In this document: piece by piece, positions 40,515 to 48,651 of the stretch
How the letters are laid out: each line of letters starts with the position of its first letter
How positions within the stretch are numbered: the stretch's first letter is position 1
Source: Clostridium sp. KNHs214
GTDB taxonomy: Bacteria; Bacillota; Clostridia; Clostridiales; Clostridiaceae
DNA: 64,000 nucleotides
Direction of reading: 5' to 3'
Assembly (NCBI RefSeq): GCF_000744935.1
Contig: NZ_JQMW01000014.1
Location: 124,001-188,000, forward strand
The notes under the pieces: model-generated
Told to the model about the DNA's origin: nothing
Database searches by the model: none
Seen by the model: only the letters and a program-made list of their open reading frames with translations
Translations under genes and position numbers: made by a program

Positions 40515-40788
40515 TGATTATCCTACAAAGCTCCTTACACTACTTGAATTATGAAATTTCTCTGGAATGACTTGCATAAGAAGCGAAGGAACTGTTTAAA
40601 TTTAATTTTAGAAATTCTTCTTTTAGGCAGATAAAATTATCGTAAGCCTGGCAAGGACGCCAGGCTAGTGAACCTGAAGCAGGACGCTGAATGTGAACGT
40701 TAGATAATTTTATATGGCTAAAGGATTAGAATTTCTTAAATTAAATTTATTGTTCCAAGCTCTTATGCAAGTCATGGAGGAGAAATTT
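40515..40788. repeat. Family A MITE-like element inside the ABC operon
   Basis: Begins GATTATCCTACAAAGC and follows the 311-bp family A sequence (AATTATGAAATTTCTCTGG, then AAGGACGCCAGGCTAG, then CATGGAGGAGAAATTT), but the right terminal segment is missing. It ends at the stop codon of the binding-protein gene. Confidence 0.85.
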
Positions 40789-41571
40789 CTACTTTTCTCC
40801 AAACCATTTCTTATATATTGTATTCATAGTTCCATCTTCTTTTATCTGCTTTAAAGCCTTGTCTATTTTTGCACCAAATTCTGTATCATTTTTTCTATAA
40901 CCTACACCGTATTCTTCTTCTCCAAAATTATCTTCTAATATTTTATAATCCCCTGGCTTTTTGCTAATATAATATCTAGCCACCACTTCATCTATAACCA
41001 CTGCACTTACACGCTGATATTTTAAATCCATAAGAGCTTCTGTGTTGTTTGAGTATTTCTTTATTTCTTTTATTCCCTTAACTAAATCTGTTTCTTTATT
41101 TAAAGCTTCATCACTGCTGCTGCCCATTTGAACTGCTACTACTTTGCCATTTAAATCTTTTTTGCTTTTTATATTGGAGTTCTTCGATACCACAATTATC
41201 TGTCTGTTTTTTAAATAGCTTTCCGAAAAACCTATCTTTTCTTTTCTCTCCTCAGTTATAGTAAGTCCATTCCATATAAGATCTATGTCCTTATTGTTTA
41301 AACTTAAAAGTATTCCATCCCAATCCACTGGCTTAAATTCCACTGAAAGGCCTGTCCTCTTACTAACCTCTTTAGCTAAATCAATGTCAAATCCAACAAT
41401 TTCGCCATTTTCATCTCTAAAACCCATAGGAGGAAAGCTGTCATCCAATCCTACTACAAACTTATCTTTAGAGCTTCCTTTTGAGCTGCTATGGTCTTTA
41501 TTCACCCCACAACCTGCCAATAATGCACTTACTAATAAAACTGCAACTAATGCTAATACCACCTTTTTCAT
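40789..41571 (-). CDS. Amino-acid ABC transporter substrate-binding lipoprotein
   Basis: About 260 residues from the ATG at 41,571, chosen for the AAAGGGGA site just upstream. A lipoprotein signal peptide (VVLALVAVLLVSALLAGCG) has its lipobox LAGC, so the mature protein is anchored outside the membrane. The PAAT binding fold is seen in VVGLDDSFPPMGFRDENGE, IVGFDIDLAKEVSKRTG and DLIWNGLTITEERK. It delivers an amino acid (cystine, glutamine or arginine type; not decidable here) to the permease. Its last codons abut a family A repeat. Confidence 0.92.
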   Translation of the reverse strand: MKKVVLALVAVLLVSALLAGCGVNKDHSSSKGSSKDKFVVGLDDSFPPMGFRDENGEIVGFDIDLAKEVSKRTGLSVEFKPVDWDGILLSLNNKDIDLIWNGLTITEERKEKIGFSESYLKNRQIIVVSKNSNIKSKKDLNGKVVAVQMGSSSDEALNKETDLVKGIKEIKKYSNNTEALMDLKYQRVSAVVIDEVVARYYISKKPGDYKILEDNFGEEEYGVGYRKNDTEFGAKIDKALKQIKEDGTMNTIYKKWFGEK

Positions 41572-41707
41572 CTTTCCATCCCCTTTCAATAACATTTAAT
41601 AATCAGTAGTTAAGAATTAACAATTAAGAACTAAGCATTAATCATTAATTCAATTCATGTTTTTTATTATACTTTATCATGGTAAAGTTGTAAAGTGAGA
41701 AATTGTA

Positions 41708-41745
41708 GAAAAAAGCACCTTAGTGCATTTCTGCTACTAGGTGCT
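41708..41745 (-). terminator. Terminator of the yitT-like gene
   Basis: AGCACCT and AGGTGCT pair across about 18 bases, followed by six T on the minus strand. The stop codon of the yitT-like gene lies at its upstream edge. Confidence 0.75.
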
Positions 41746-42592
41746 ATATTGCTGGTGTAAAAAATCCTTTGCCCTTTATCTCCTGTGCTTGCGATATAGA
41801 TATAAGAGCTGATGAATCTATAGATTCTGTTAATTTTTTTACCTTATTAAGTTGGCTATTAGTCATAAGACAATAAATTATTTTCTTTCGGTTACCAGTA
41901 TAACCGCCCTCTCCGTATAGATAAGTGGTACCTCTGCCTGTTGCCTCCATAATGGCATCAGACACTTCCTTTTCTTTTTCTGTAACTATTATAACTATAT
42001 TTTGTTTATCGAAACCCTTCATTACCTTTTCCATGACCACACCAGTTACATACATTAATACTAAAGTGTACAATGTATTCTGCAGTCCTATAACAAAAGC
42101 TCCTAGTAATACTGTTATACCATTTATTAAGAAAAATAATTTTGCCACATCTGCCCCTGTATTTTTTCTTATAATTACCATAATTATATCCGTACCACCT
42201 AAAGAAGCTCTATGCTTAAATATCAGTCCCAATCCATAGCCTGTGATTATGGAGCCAAAGAGTGTAGCTATATTTATATCTTTTACAATTACATAATTTG
42301 ATAAATCCTTTGTTAAAATCAAAAAAACCGATACAGATACAGCTCCTACAGCACTATACAATATAAAATCCAAATCTATTTTTCTGTATCCAATTATAAA
42401 TAACGGTATATTTATTATGAATATCCAATATCCTGAAGGTATTTTAGTTATATACTGACCCATAAGAGATATTCATGCCACCCCTCCACTTAAAAGCTTA
42501 TGTGGTGTAATAAATATATTAGTTCCCACTGCATATATAAAGGTTCCTAAAACTATAAAAAGTATTCTAATTAAAAACTTTTTATCTCTCAA
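41744..42592 (-). pseudogene. YitT-family membrane protein gene with premature stop
   Basis: A TTG start at 42,592 behind AAAGGAGG opens the frame LRDKKFLIRILFIVLGTFIY, then VGTNIFITPHKLLSGGVA. A TGA at 42,475-42,473 then interrupts it. The same frame resumes without shift as ISLMGQYITKIP and runs 239 codons to 41,744, through membrane helices and a C-terminal DUF2179 domain (VVMEKVMKGFDKQNIVIIVT, GRGTTYLYGEGGYTGNRKK). YitT proteins have Gly where the stop stands (GGVAG), so one base change (GGA to TGA) explains it. The total of about 282 codons is the family's length. Either a recent pseudogene or a sequencing error; reinitiation at the later ATG lacks a good site. Confidence 0.8.
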
Positions 42593-42952
42593 CCCATCTT
42601 CCTCCTTTAAATCTAACTACTTCTACACATGCTAATTGTATTGCAGAAATTAACAAAACACAAGCAATTTATACTTCAACAATGGCTAAAAAGTTTATAT
42701 TTTCTCGTGAAATCACGCTCTTATTATTTAAATCATACTTAAATATATTTTATATTTTTATGTCTCATTAAATTATTTTAACATATACTGATATTAAATT
42801 TTATGTTCCCCGCATCTACATATTCCAAAGAATGTTAGGTTATCCTCTAAAAGTATAAAACTCCCTTAGGAGCTATTTAGAATTTAGAATTGAAAACCTT
42901 CACTCATCTAATGTAGCTCTTGAAATATTTATGTACGAAAGTTGAGTAAATA

Positions 42953-42987
42953 AAAAAGAGCACCTCCATATATTAATACAGAGATGC
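42953..42987 (-). terminator. Intrinsic terminator in a gene-free stretch
   Basis: GCATCTC and GAGGTGC pair (one G-U) across a short loop, followed by six T on the minus strand. No gene ends here; it may be left over from a lost gene. An imperfect inverted repeat of about 90 bp (TTGGTCAG...CTGACCAA) lies next to it at 42,993-43,072. Confidence 0.6.
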
Positions 42988-43153
42988 TGTAATTGGTCAG
43001 TAGTTGGAAAAGAAAACTTTGAATCTTTTACAATTTATACTTAATAAGTTGGGAGTAAGTTTTTTCTGACCAATATTGTAACTTTTTTATATAAAAACCT
43101 TAATAGGCTTTAAAAGGCTTATTTAAAATATTAATTTTTGATTTCTTAGCATG

Positions 43154-43290
43154 TACTCGCTTTTTTTATATTGTGCTTATTTTTTTCTTTGAGCTTGTTT
43201 TACTTTGTTCTTATTTTTACTTTGTTCTTATTTTTGCTTTATGCTTATTTTTGCTTCGTGATTGTTTTTACGTTGTTCTTACTTTGCTAA
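43154..43290. repeat. Imperfect 17-bp tandem repeat
   Basis: About seven units with consensus TGTTCTTATTTTTRCTT on the plus strand, partly diverged at both ends. All frames contain stops, so it is noncoding. It lies downstream of the orphan riboswitch and its terminator. Confidence 0.7.
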
Positions 43291-43302
43291 AAACAACAAA
43301 AT

Positions 43303-43327
43303 AAAAAAGACCCCTTGCGAAGTCTTT
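43303..43327 (-). terminator. Terminator downstream of the cobalamin riboswitch
   Basis: AAAGAC and GTCTTT close a stem with the inner loop TTCGCAAGGG, followed by a T-run on the minus strand. It lies about 145 bases after the riboswitch with no real gene between. Confidence 0.6.
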
Positions 43328-43467
43328 ACAGTATACAATAGTTTTGTAACAATACTTTATATTTTTAAATGCACAAACATAATTTTCCTTAATAAATATT
43401 ATTATAGTGCATAATTGTTACTATTATATTCCTGAAATCCTTCCCACCGAAAGATTGTTACAGAAGT

Positions 43468-43605
43468 TCAAGGCAGGTCTCCTGGCTCTAGTTTCTTTCT
43501 CCTCTTGCCTTCCCAGTTTTAAAACCAGTGGCTATAAGATTCGTCCACTATTACAGTAGCGGGGGCTGCTGTGGTATTTCACCACATTCCCTTTTAATTT
43601 CCTAA
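43468..43605 (-). promoter_or_regulatory. Cobalamin (B12) riboswitch, apparently orphan
   Basis: On the minus strand the core elements appear in the right order: GGGAATGTGGTGAAATACCA, then GCAGCCCCCGCTACTGTAA, then GCCACTGG, GGGAAGGC and the B12 box AGCCAGGAGACCTGCC. This aptamer binds adenosyl- or related cobalamins and usually shuts off transport or synthesis genes. Downstream on the same strand there is only a 7-codon frame, a terminator and noncoding repeats until the yitT-like gene 870 bp away, so its target gene seems to be gone. Confidence 0.9.
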
Positions 43606-43833
43606 AAGAAAACCCAAAACTTATTAATTCAATATTTAATTTTTATTATGGCTTAATTGTAATACTTTAATGTGCATATTTCAACATTCATATTATTGTT
43701 ATATACCACTAATAGTTTCATTAATCCTATTTAATCTCTATTATGATAAGATTATCTTTAATTTTCGGTCCACTATAACCTTCCATTAAGGTCATTATAG
43801 TTCCATTGAAGGTCCACTATTCACCATTCACTA

Positions 43834-44094
43834 TTACAATCGTAGTTTGCCTTTTTCTGTTACCCTTATAAAATTCACATTGGAATTATTAGAAGAGCAG
43901 CAGCAAGCTTTTGCACAACCCTTACAGCCTCCAGCGCATGCCTCTTCTTTTACCCTTTCTATATATCCCATTCTAAAAAGTTGTTCTACCATTTCCTCTA
44001 AAAAGCTTTCAGTTATACCTAGTTCCTTGGCTATAGATTTTTTAGAATAAAATCCTTTATTTCCTATTATCTTTAGTAATTTCATTAACAACAA
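43834..44094 (-). CDS. feoC: FeoC-like iron transport regulator
   Basis: The 86-residue protein has a winged-helix N-terminus (GFYSKKSIAKELGITESFLE) and a Cys-rich loop CAGGCKGCAKACCCSS that could bind an iron-sulfur cluster or metal. FeoC proteins modulate FeoB stability or transcription. It is the last gene of the feo cluster, separated from feoB by about 250 bp holding a family B repeat, so its co-transcription is uncertain. The exact start could be the TTG at 44,094 or the ATG three codons later. Confidence 0.8.
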   Translation of the reverse strand: MLLMKLLKIIGNKGFYSKKSIAKELGITESFLEEMVEQLFRMGYIERVKEEACAGGCKGCAKACCCSSNNSNVNFIRVTEKGKLRL

Positions 44095-44134
44095 AATCCC
44101 CTCCTCATAATTCTACATTCTCTTTTACCCAATT

Positions 44135-44293
44135 AGGTACATGAAAAGAAATAACAAGTCAAAGATGCTAGTATATTTTGTGTCAGACAAGGAATCAGGT
44201 TCCGCCGCTAGTAGGACTATCGGCGGGTTCTGCTGACGCAGTATGACGCAAAATAGACTAGCATACTGACTTATTATTTATTTGAATGTGCCT
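44135..44293. repeat. MITE-like element, family B, copy 3 (159 bp)
   Basis: Starts AGGTACATGAAAAGAAATAA and ends TTATTTATTTGAATGTGCCT, the same length as copy 1. Its core, including TTTTGTGTCAGACAAGGAAT and GCAGTATGACGCAAAATAGA, is nearly identical to the others. It is inserted between feoB and feoC. Confidence 0.88.
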
Positions 44294-44344
44294 TACATAT
44301 TTCTATATTTTATTAATCTAATAACTAAGGATTAGGGACTAAAA

Positions 44345-46381
44345 TTAAAGTCCCAATAATGTTCCCACTTGGAATATAAGTACTGCAAATACCCAGGCTA
44401 TAGCAAAGCTGTATACTGCTGAGAAAATAGTCCATTTTACAGAGTTAGTTTCCTTTTTCACTGCTCCTAATGCTGCGGCACATGGTGTGTATAGAAGATT
44501 CATAACCATGAATGCGTAAGCGGATAGTGGAGTAAATACCTCTTTTAATGCCATGGCTAATTTAACCCCTTCATCTCCTCCAGCATATATACCACCTAAT
44601 GTAGTAACTACTGTTTCCTTTGCTAATATACCTGTTACTAGGGAAACACCTGCTTGCCATGTACCAAAGCCTGCTGGTTTAAATATAGGAGCTACAAATC
44701 CACCTATTCTTCCAAGTATGCTTTCTGCACTTCCTGGCTCTACTCCCAATGGGAAGTTACTTAAGAAGAATACTAATATTACTACTCCAAATATTATGGT
44801 TCCTGCCTTTTTAACGAAGGCTGCTGCTTTTTCCCACATGTGAGTAAGTATGCTCTTTCCTGTAGGAATTCTATATGGAGGCAATTCCATTACAAAGTAT
44901 GAATTTTCACCCTTAAATAAAGTACTGCTTAAAAATTTTCCTGCTACTATAGCTACTATGATTCCTAATGCATATAATGAAAATATTACTATACCTGCAC
45001 CTGAGAAAGGTCCTACCTTAGTCTCTCCAAAGAAAGCTCCAGCAAATAGTGCATATACTGGAAGTCTAGCACTACAAGATACAAAAGGATTTATAAGTAT
45101 GGCAACCATTCTATCTTTTTTGCTTTCCAAAGTTCTTGTAGACATTATTCCTGCTATATTACAACCTGAACCTATTATCATAGATACAGCTGTCTTACCA
45201 TGAAGTCCTATAGAAGTCATGAATCTATCCATAACATAAGCCGCTCTAGCCATATACCCTACATCTTCTAGTAAAGAAATTAATAAATACATTACTAATA
45301 TGAGTGGTACAAATGGAAATATAGATCCTAAGCCGCCTATAACTCCTTCAACTATAAATCTTCCAAACATATTATCTGGTACCAACGTACCTGCCCACTC
45401 TGATAAAGCCTCAAATGCAGTTTCTACATACCCTCCTAAAAAATCGTTACCAAATTTCATAGTAATTTGATAAACAAAGAACATAATTACTGCAAATATA
45501 GGTATGCCCAGCCACTTATTAGTTACAACCTTGTCTATCTTATCTGTTAGCGTATCCTTATTTTCATCTTTTCTTAAAATGGCACCCTCTGTTACTTTTC
45601 CAATAAATTCATACTTTTTATCTATTATAAGTGCTTCTGGCTCATATCCAACAGCTTTGGTTACAATATCTGCGCCACTTTCAACCTTTTTTAAAATTTT
45701 ATCCCCACAGGATTTTGATTTTATAAGTTCTACTATTTTATTGTCGTTTTCAAATAGCTTTATAGCCATCCAATTTAAAGGATAAGAATTTTTCTCCACG
45801 CAAGCTGAAATTTCATTTTGCACCTGCAATATTTGATTCTCCATATCCTTTCCGTATTCTATCTTAAAGCCTTGTTTTTTCTTATTATTGCTTAATTTAA
45901 TAACTTCTTCTATAAGTTTATCTATACCTTCTTTTTTTGTTGCAACTATAGGAACTACTGGAACTCCTAATCTCTTAGATATCTTATTTATATCTATTTT
46001 TATATCCTTATTTTCCGCTTCATCCATCATATTTAAAGCTACTACTACATTAGGATTTATTTCTAATATTTGAGTAGTCAAATATAAATTTCTCTCTACA
46101 TTAGTGGCATCTACTACATTTATTATTACATCTGCATCTCCATCCAGTATAAAGTTACGAGCCACCACTTCATCCTCTGAATAAGCCCCAAGACTATATG
46201 TTCCTGGCAAGTCTACAATATTAAGTATTTCATTTTCCCGTTTAAGCTTTCCTTCCTTTTTTTCTACTGTTACACCCGGCCAATTACCTACGTGCTGTCT
46301 TGCTCCTGTAAGAGCATTGAAAAGACTGGTCTTTCCGCAGTTAGGGTTCCCCGCTAATGCCACTATTATTTCCTTATTCAA
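44345..46381 (-). CDS. feoB: Ferrous iron transport protein B
   Basis: The 678-residue protein has an N-terminal G domain (GNPNCGKTSLFN near residue 11, DLPGTYSLGAYSEDE, NMMDEAE) and a membrane part of about eight helices with two gate motifs, including MIIGSGCNIAGIMSTRTL. It imports Fe(II). The start is TTG. It follows two feoA genes and has its own Fur box about 90 bp upstream. Length is normal. Confidence 0.97.
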   Translation of the reverse strand: MNKEIIVALAGNPNCGKTSLFNALTGARQHVGNWPGVTVEKKEGKLKRENEILNIVDLPGTYSLGAYSEDEVVARNFILDGDADVIINVVDATNVERNLYLTTQILEINPNVVVALNMMDEAENKDIKIDINKISKRLGVPVVPIVATKKEGIDKLIEEVIKLSNNKKKQGFKIEYGKDMENQILQVQNEISACVEKNSYPLNWMAIKLFENDNKIVELIKSKSCGDKILKKVESGADIVTKAVGYEPEALIIDKKYEFIGKVTEGAILRKDENKDTLTDKIDKVVTNKWLGIPIFAVIMFFVYQITMKFGNDFLGGYVETAFEALSEWAGTLVPDNMFGRFIVEGVIGGLGSIFPFVPLILVMYLLISLLEDVGYMARAAYVMDRFMTSIGLHGKTAVSMIIGSGCNIAGIMSTRTLESKKDRMVAILINPFVSCSARLPVYALFAGAFFGETKVGPFSGAGIVIFSLYALGIIVAIVAGKFLSSTLFKGENSYFVMELPPYRIPTGKSILTHMWEKAAAFVKKAGTIIFGVVILVFFLSNFPLGVEPGSAESILGRIGGFVAPIFKPAGFGTWQAGVSLVTGILAKETVVTTLGGIYAGGDEGVKLAMALKEVFTPLSAYAFMVMNLLYTPCAAALGAVKKETNSVKWTIFSAVYSFAIAWVFAVLIFQVGTLLGL

Positions 46382-46471
46382 CTAAATCACACCCCTTATT
46401 TATAATAAATTTAGTTCATCATTCCAGATGAACATTAACATTCACATTAAAATGAAGCTTGAAATTAATAT

Positions 46472-46486
46472 TGATACTCATTCTCA
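46472..46486. promoter_or_regulatory. Fur box upstream of feoB
   Basis: TGATACTCATTCTCA matches the 7-1-7 Fur consensus TGATAATNATTATCA at all but two positions. It lies between feoA and feoB, suggesting a second iron-controlled promoter for feoB. Confidence 0.75.
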
Positions 46487-46559
46487 ATATTACGTCAAAA
46501 AAAATATTATTTTCAATATTCTTCTTCTTTATTCTAATAAATAAAATTTAAAAATTTTC

Positions 46560-46796
46560 CTATCCCGCTGCCACCATTATTTTTGTAGCCATACTTCTGC
46601 CTATTATAATTCTTCCATCACCTATTTTTACAATTATAGGTCCTACATCATTTCTCATAACTTTTATTTTGCTTCCGTTCACAAAACCCATTTCCTTAAG
46701 CTTTTTACACATACATTCCCCACCGTTTATATCTGTAATAGTTAGGTTTTGTCCTATATTAGCAAAAGTTAAAGGCATTCCTTTCATATTGCTCAC
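46560..46796 (-). CDS. feoA: Ferrous iron transport protein A
   Basis: The 78-residue SH3-like protein has GGECMCKKLKEMGFVNGSKI and VRN-like DVGPIIVKIGDGRIIIGRSM, the FeoA pattern. FeoA assists FeoB at the membrane, probably through its G domain. It is one of two feoA genes here; the other lies 113 bp upstream. Confidence 0.92.
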   Translation of the reverse strand: MSNMKGMPLTFANIGQNLTITDINGGECMCKKLKEMGFVNGSKIKVMRNDVGPIIVKIGDGRIIIGRSMATKIMVAAG

Positions 46797-46909
46797 CCTT
46801 TCTTCTCTTAACTTTAATTTATATCATACCTAACAACTCTATCAATCCATCTTCCATGAGATGAAAATTATATTAAAATTATAGTCAACATAACCCTTAA
46901 TAAGTTATT

Positions 46910-47146
46910 CTAAGCTGTAATTTCCACTAAAATATCACTGGCTTCTGATTTCCTTAAAGTAAGCTTATACCCTCTTAATTTTATCTCTATAGGATCTCCC
47001 ATAGGTGCTTTTCCTTCTACTGTAAGCTTTGTTCCTGGAAGTATTCCCATATCCATTAACCTTCTTTTAACTGAACTTTCTTTTGAAATTGTAACTACAC
47101 TTCCCTGCTCTCCTATAGAAAGCTCATCTAAAAATTTACTCTTCAT
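46910..47146 (-). CDS. feoA: Ferrous iron transport protein A, first copy
   Basis: The 78-residue protein has SSVKRRLMDMGILPGTKLTV and APMGDPIEIKLRGYKLTLRK, the typical FeoA core. It is the promoter-proximal gene of the feo cluster and differs clearly from the second copy, so the pair is an old duplication as in many clostridia. A strong Fur box lies about 180 bp upstream. Confidence 0.94.
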   Translation of the reverse strand: MKSKFLDELSIGEQGSVVTISKESSVKRRLMDMGILPGTKLTVEGKAPMGDPIEIKLRGYKLTLRKSEASDILVEITA

Positions 47147-47325
47147 AAAATATTTCCCCCCATCTTAATTTTAATTCTTAAATTCCTATATTATTTACTC
47201 TTGCGCATAACGCCCATTTCACAACATGAATACCATATGTGATGCCGACATATACCCAATGGCTCTCATGTCATATATAATGCTCATTCTACAGCTGGAC
47301 ACTATTAATTTAATATGTAACTCAT

Positions 47326-47340
47326 TGATAATGATTTTCA
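47326..47340. promoter_or_regulatory. Fur box of the feo operon
   Basis: TGATAATGATTTTCA matches the Fur consensus TGATAATNATTATCA with one mismatch. It precedes the first feoA gene. A family A repeat begins 57 bases further upstream. Confidence 0.85.
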
Positions 47341-47396
47341 TTACTATCTACTCCATCATTATATCATTTATTTTTATTTTGTAAATAGTATTTTAT

Positions 47397-47707
47397 GATT
47401 AACCCACAATAAGTATTACATTGCTTGAATTATGAAATTTCTCTGGAATGAGTTGCATAAGAAGCGAAGGAACTATTTAAATTTAATTTTAGAAATTCTT
47501 CTTTTAGACAGATAAAATTATCGTAAGCCTTAAAAGGACGCCAGGCTAGCGAACCTGAGGCAGGACGCTGAATGTGAGCGTTAGATAATTTTATATGGCT
47601 AAAAGATTAGAATTTCTTAAATTAAATTTATTGTTCCAAGCTCTTATGCAACTCATGGAGGAGAAATTTCATAATTCCATTACATTCTACCTTATTGTGG
47701 GTTAATC
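47397..47707. repeat. MITE-like element, family A, full length (311 bp)
   Basis: Starts GATTAACCCACAATAAG and ends CTTATTGTGGGTTAATC, perfect terminal inverted repeats, and is flanked by the direct repeat ATTTTAT (47,390-47,396 and 47,708-47,714). The inside is a nested palindrome: GAAATTTCTCTGGAATGAG near the left and CATGGAGGAGAAATTTC near the right, then AATTTAATTTTAGAAATTC facing GAATTTCTTAAATTAAATT. No coding capacity. Confidence 0.93.
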
Positions 47708-47840
47708 ATTTTATAATTTATTTGCAAAATCTCTGGTGAGGCTTAATTGCAAAACTAAATTCTACTCCTATATACTAAAACAGTAGCATTTAATTATACA
47801 AAAATAAGGGAGGGGTACTCCCCTCCCTCTCCTTTTCTAA

Positions 47841-48056
47841 CTAAAATTTAATTTCTTCAACTGTGCTGCTTACTATTTCTGCTCTATCCTTAGTTACAAG
47901 ATCTCCAGCAGATAATTTAAATATATTCTTTTGAATCACTAAATCCATTATCCCCTCTATCTTCTCCTGGGTTATATCTTCCTTTACATCTTTTAGCCTT
48001 AAAGATACTTTTTTTCTATCCTGATCTATAAAGTACATAACTAAATCTCTAGCCAT
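47841..48056 (-). CDS. DUF2922 family protein
   Basis: The 71-residue protein starts MARDLVMYFIDQDRKKVSLR and contains LKDVKEDITQEKIEGIMDL, the DUF2922 pattern. It is paired with a DUF1659 gene 39 bp upstream, a combination common in Firmicutes. Its function is unknown. No signal peptide or membrane helix. Confidence 0.85.
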   Translation of the reverse strand: MARDLVMYFIDQDRKKVSLRLKDVKEDITQEKIEGIMDLVIQKNIFKLSAGDLVTKDRAEIVSSTVEEIKF

Positions 48057-48095
48057 TTAAAATCCCCCCTTATTCTTAATTACTGCAATATCTAC

Positions 48096-48320
48096 CTAAC
48101 CATTTATTACTGTACTAGTGTCTTCCTTTAAGATTTCTTTAACCGGGTACACTATAAGAGCTGACATTGCTTCAGCTATATCAAATATATCCTGAGCTGT
48201 AGCTGTGATTTTCACTTTAGAAAATCTTTGAGTTTTACACACTTCTTTTCCCTCTAAAGTAGTTGACACTACCTTCCTTAAAATCAAGGAACTTCCGATT
48301 TTGTTTTCCATAGCTGCCAT
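48096..48320 (-). CDS. DUF1659 family protein
   Basis: About 74 residues from the ATG at 48,320, chosen because AAAGGGGATGA precedes it. It carries LEGKEVCKTQRFSKVKITAT and DIFDIAEAMSALIVYPVKEI, typical of DUF1659. It forms an operon with the DUF2922 gene. Role unknown. Confidence 0.85.
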   Translation of the reverse strand: MAAMENKIGSSLILRKVVSTTLEGKEVCKTQRFSKVKITATAQDIFDIAEAMSALIVYPVKEILKEDTSTVING

Positions 48321-48394
48321 AGAATCATCCCCTTTCACTATCTAAATATGCCTATATAACCTTTTTTACACTTAAAATGTAATTTGCATTATAT

Positions 48395-48560
48395 GATTAA
48401 ATCACAAAAAGCATTACATTACTTGAATTATAAAATTTCTCCTCCCTGACTTGCATAAGAGTTCGGAACAATAAATTTAAACAGTTCTTTCGCTTCTTAT
48501 GCAAGTCATTCCAGAGAAATTTCATAATTCCATCCCATTGTACCTTTTTGTAGGTTAATC
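48395..48560. repeat. Family A element, internally deleted and reversed (166 bp)
   Basis: Same terminal repeats as the 311-bp copies (GATTAAATCACAAAAAG and TAGGTTAATC), with perfect flanking repeats ATTATAT (48,388-48,394 and 48,561-48,567). The inside is in the opposite order to the other copies: AAATTTCTCCTCCCTGACTT first, CATTCCAGAGAAATTTC last. The central GC-richer part is deleted. Confidence 0.9.
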
Positions 48561-48580
48561 ATTATATGATATTCCACTAA

Positions 48581-48642
48581 ATAAAAAAGATTGTAATTTA
48601 AGTTTTTTAGCTTTAAGCTAAAAGGCTCAAATTACAATCTTT
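48581..48642 (-). terminator. Long-stem terminator of the HD-domain gene
   Basis: AAAGATTGTAATTT and AAATTACAATCTTT form a perfect 14-bp stem with a second small hairpin inside, followed by a T-run on the minus strand, 10 bases after the stop codon of the HD gene. Confidence 0.85.
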
Positions 48643-48651
48643 ACTACACGC

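Noticed and set aside
42473-42475. TGA in the yitT-like gene as a selenocysteine codon
   Set aside because: The family has Gly at this point, no insertion hairpin was seen, and no selenoprotein genes are in the window.
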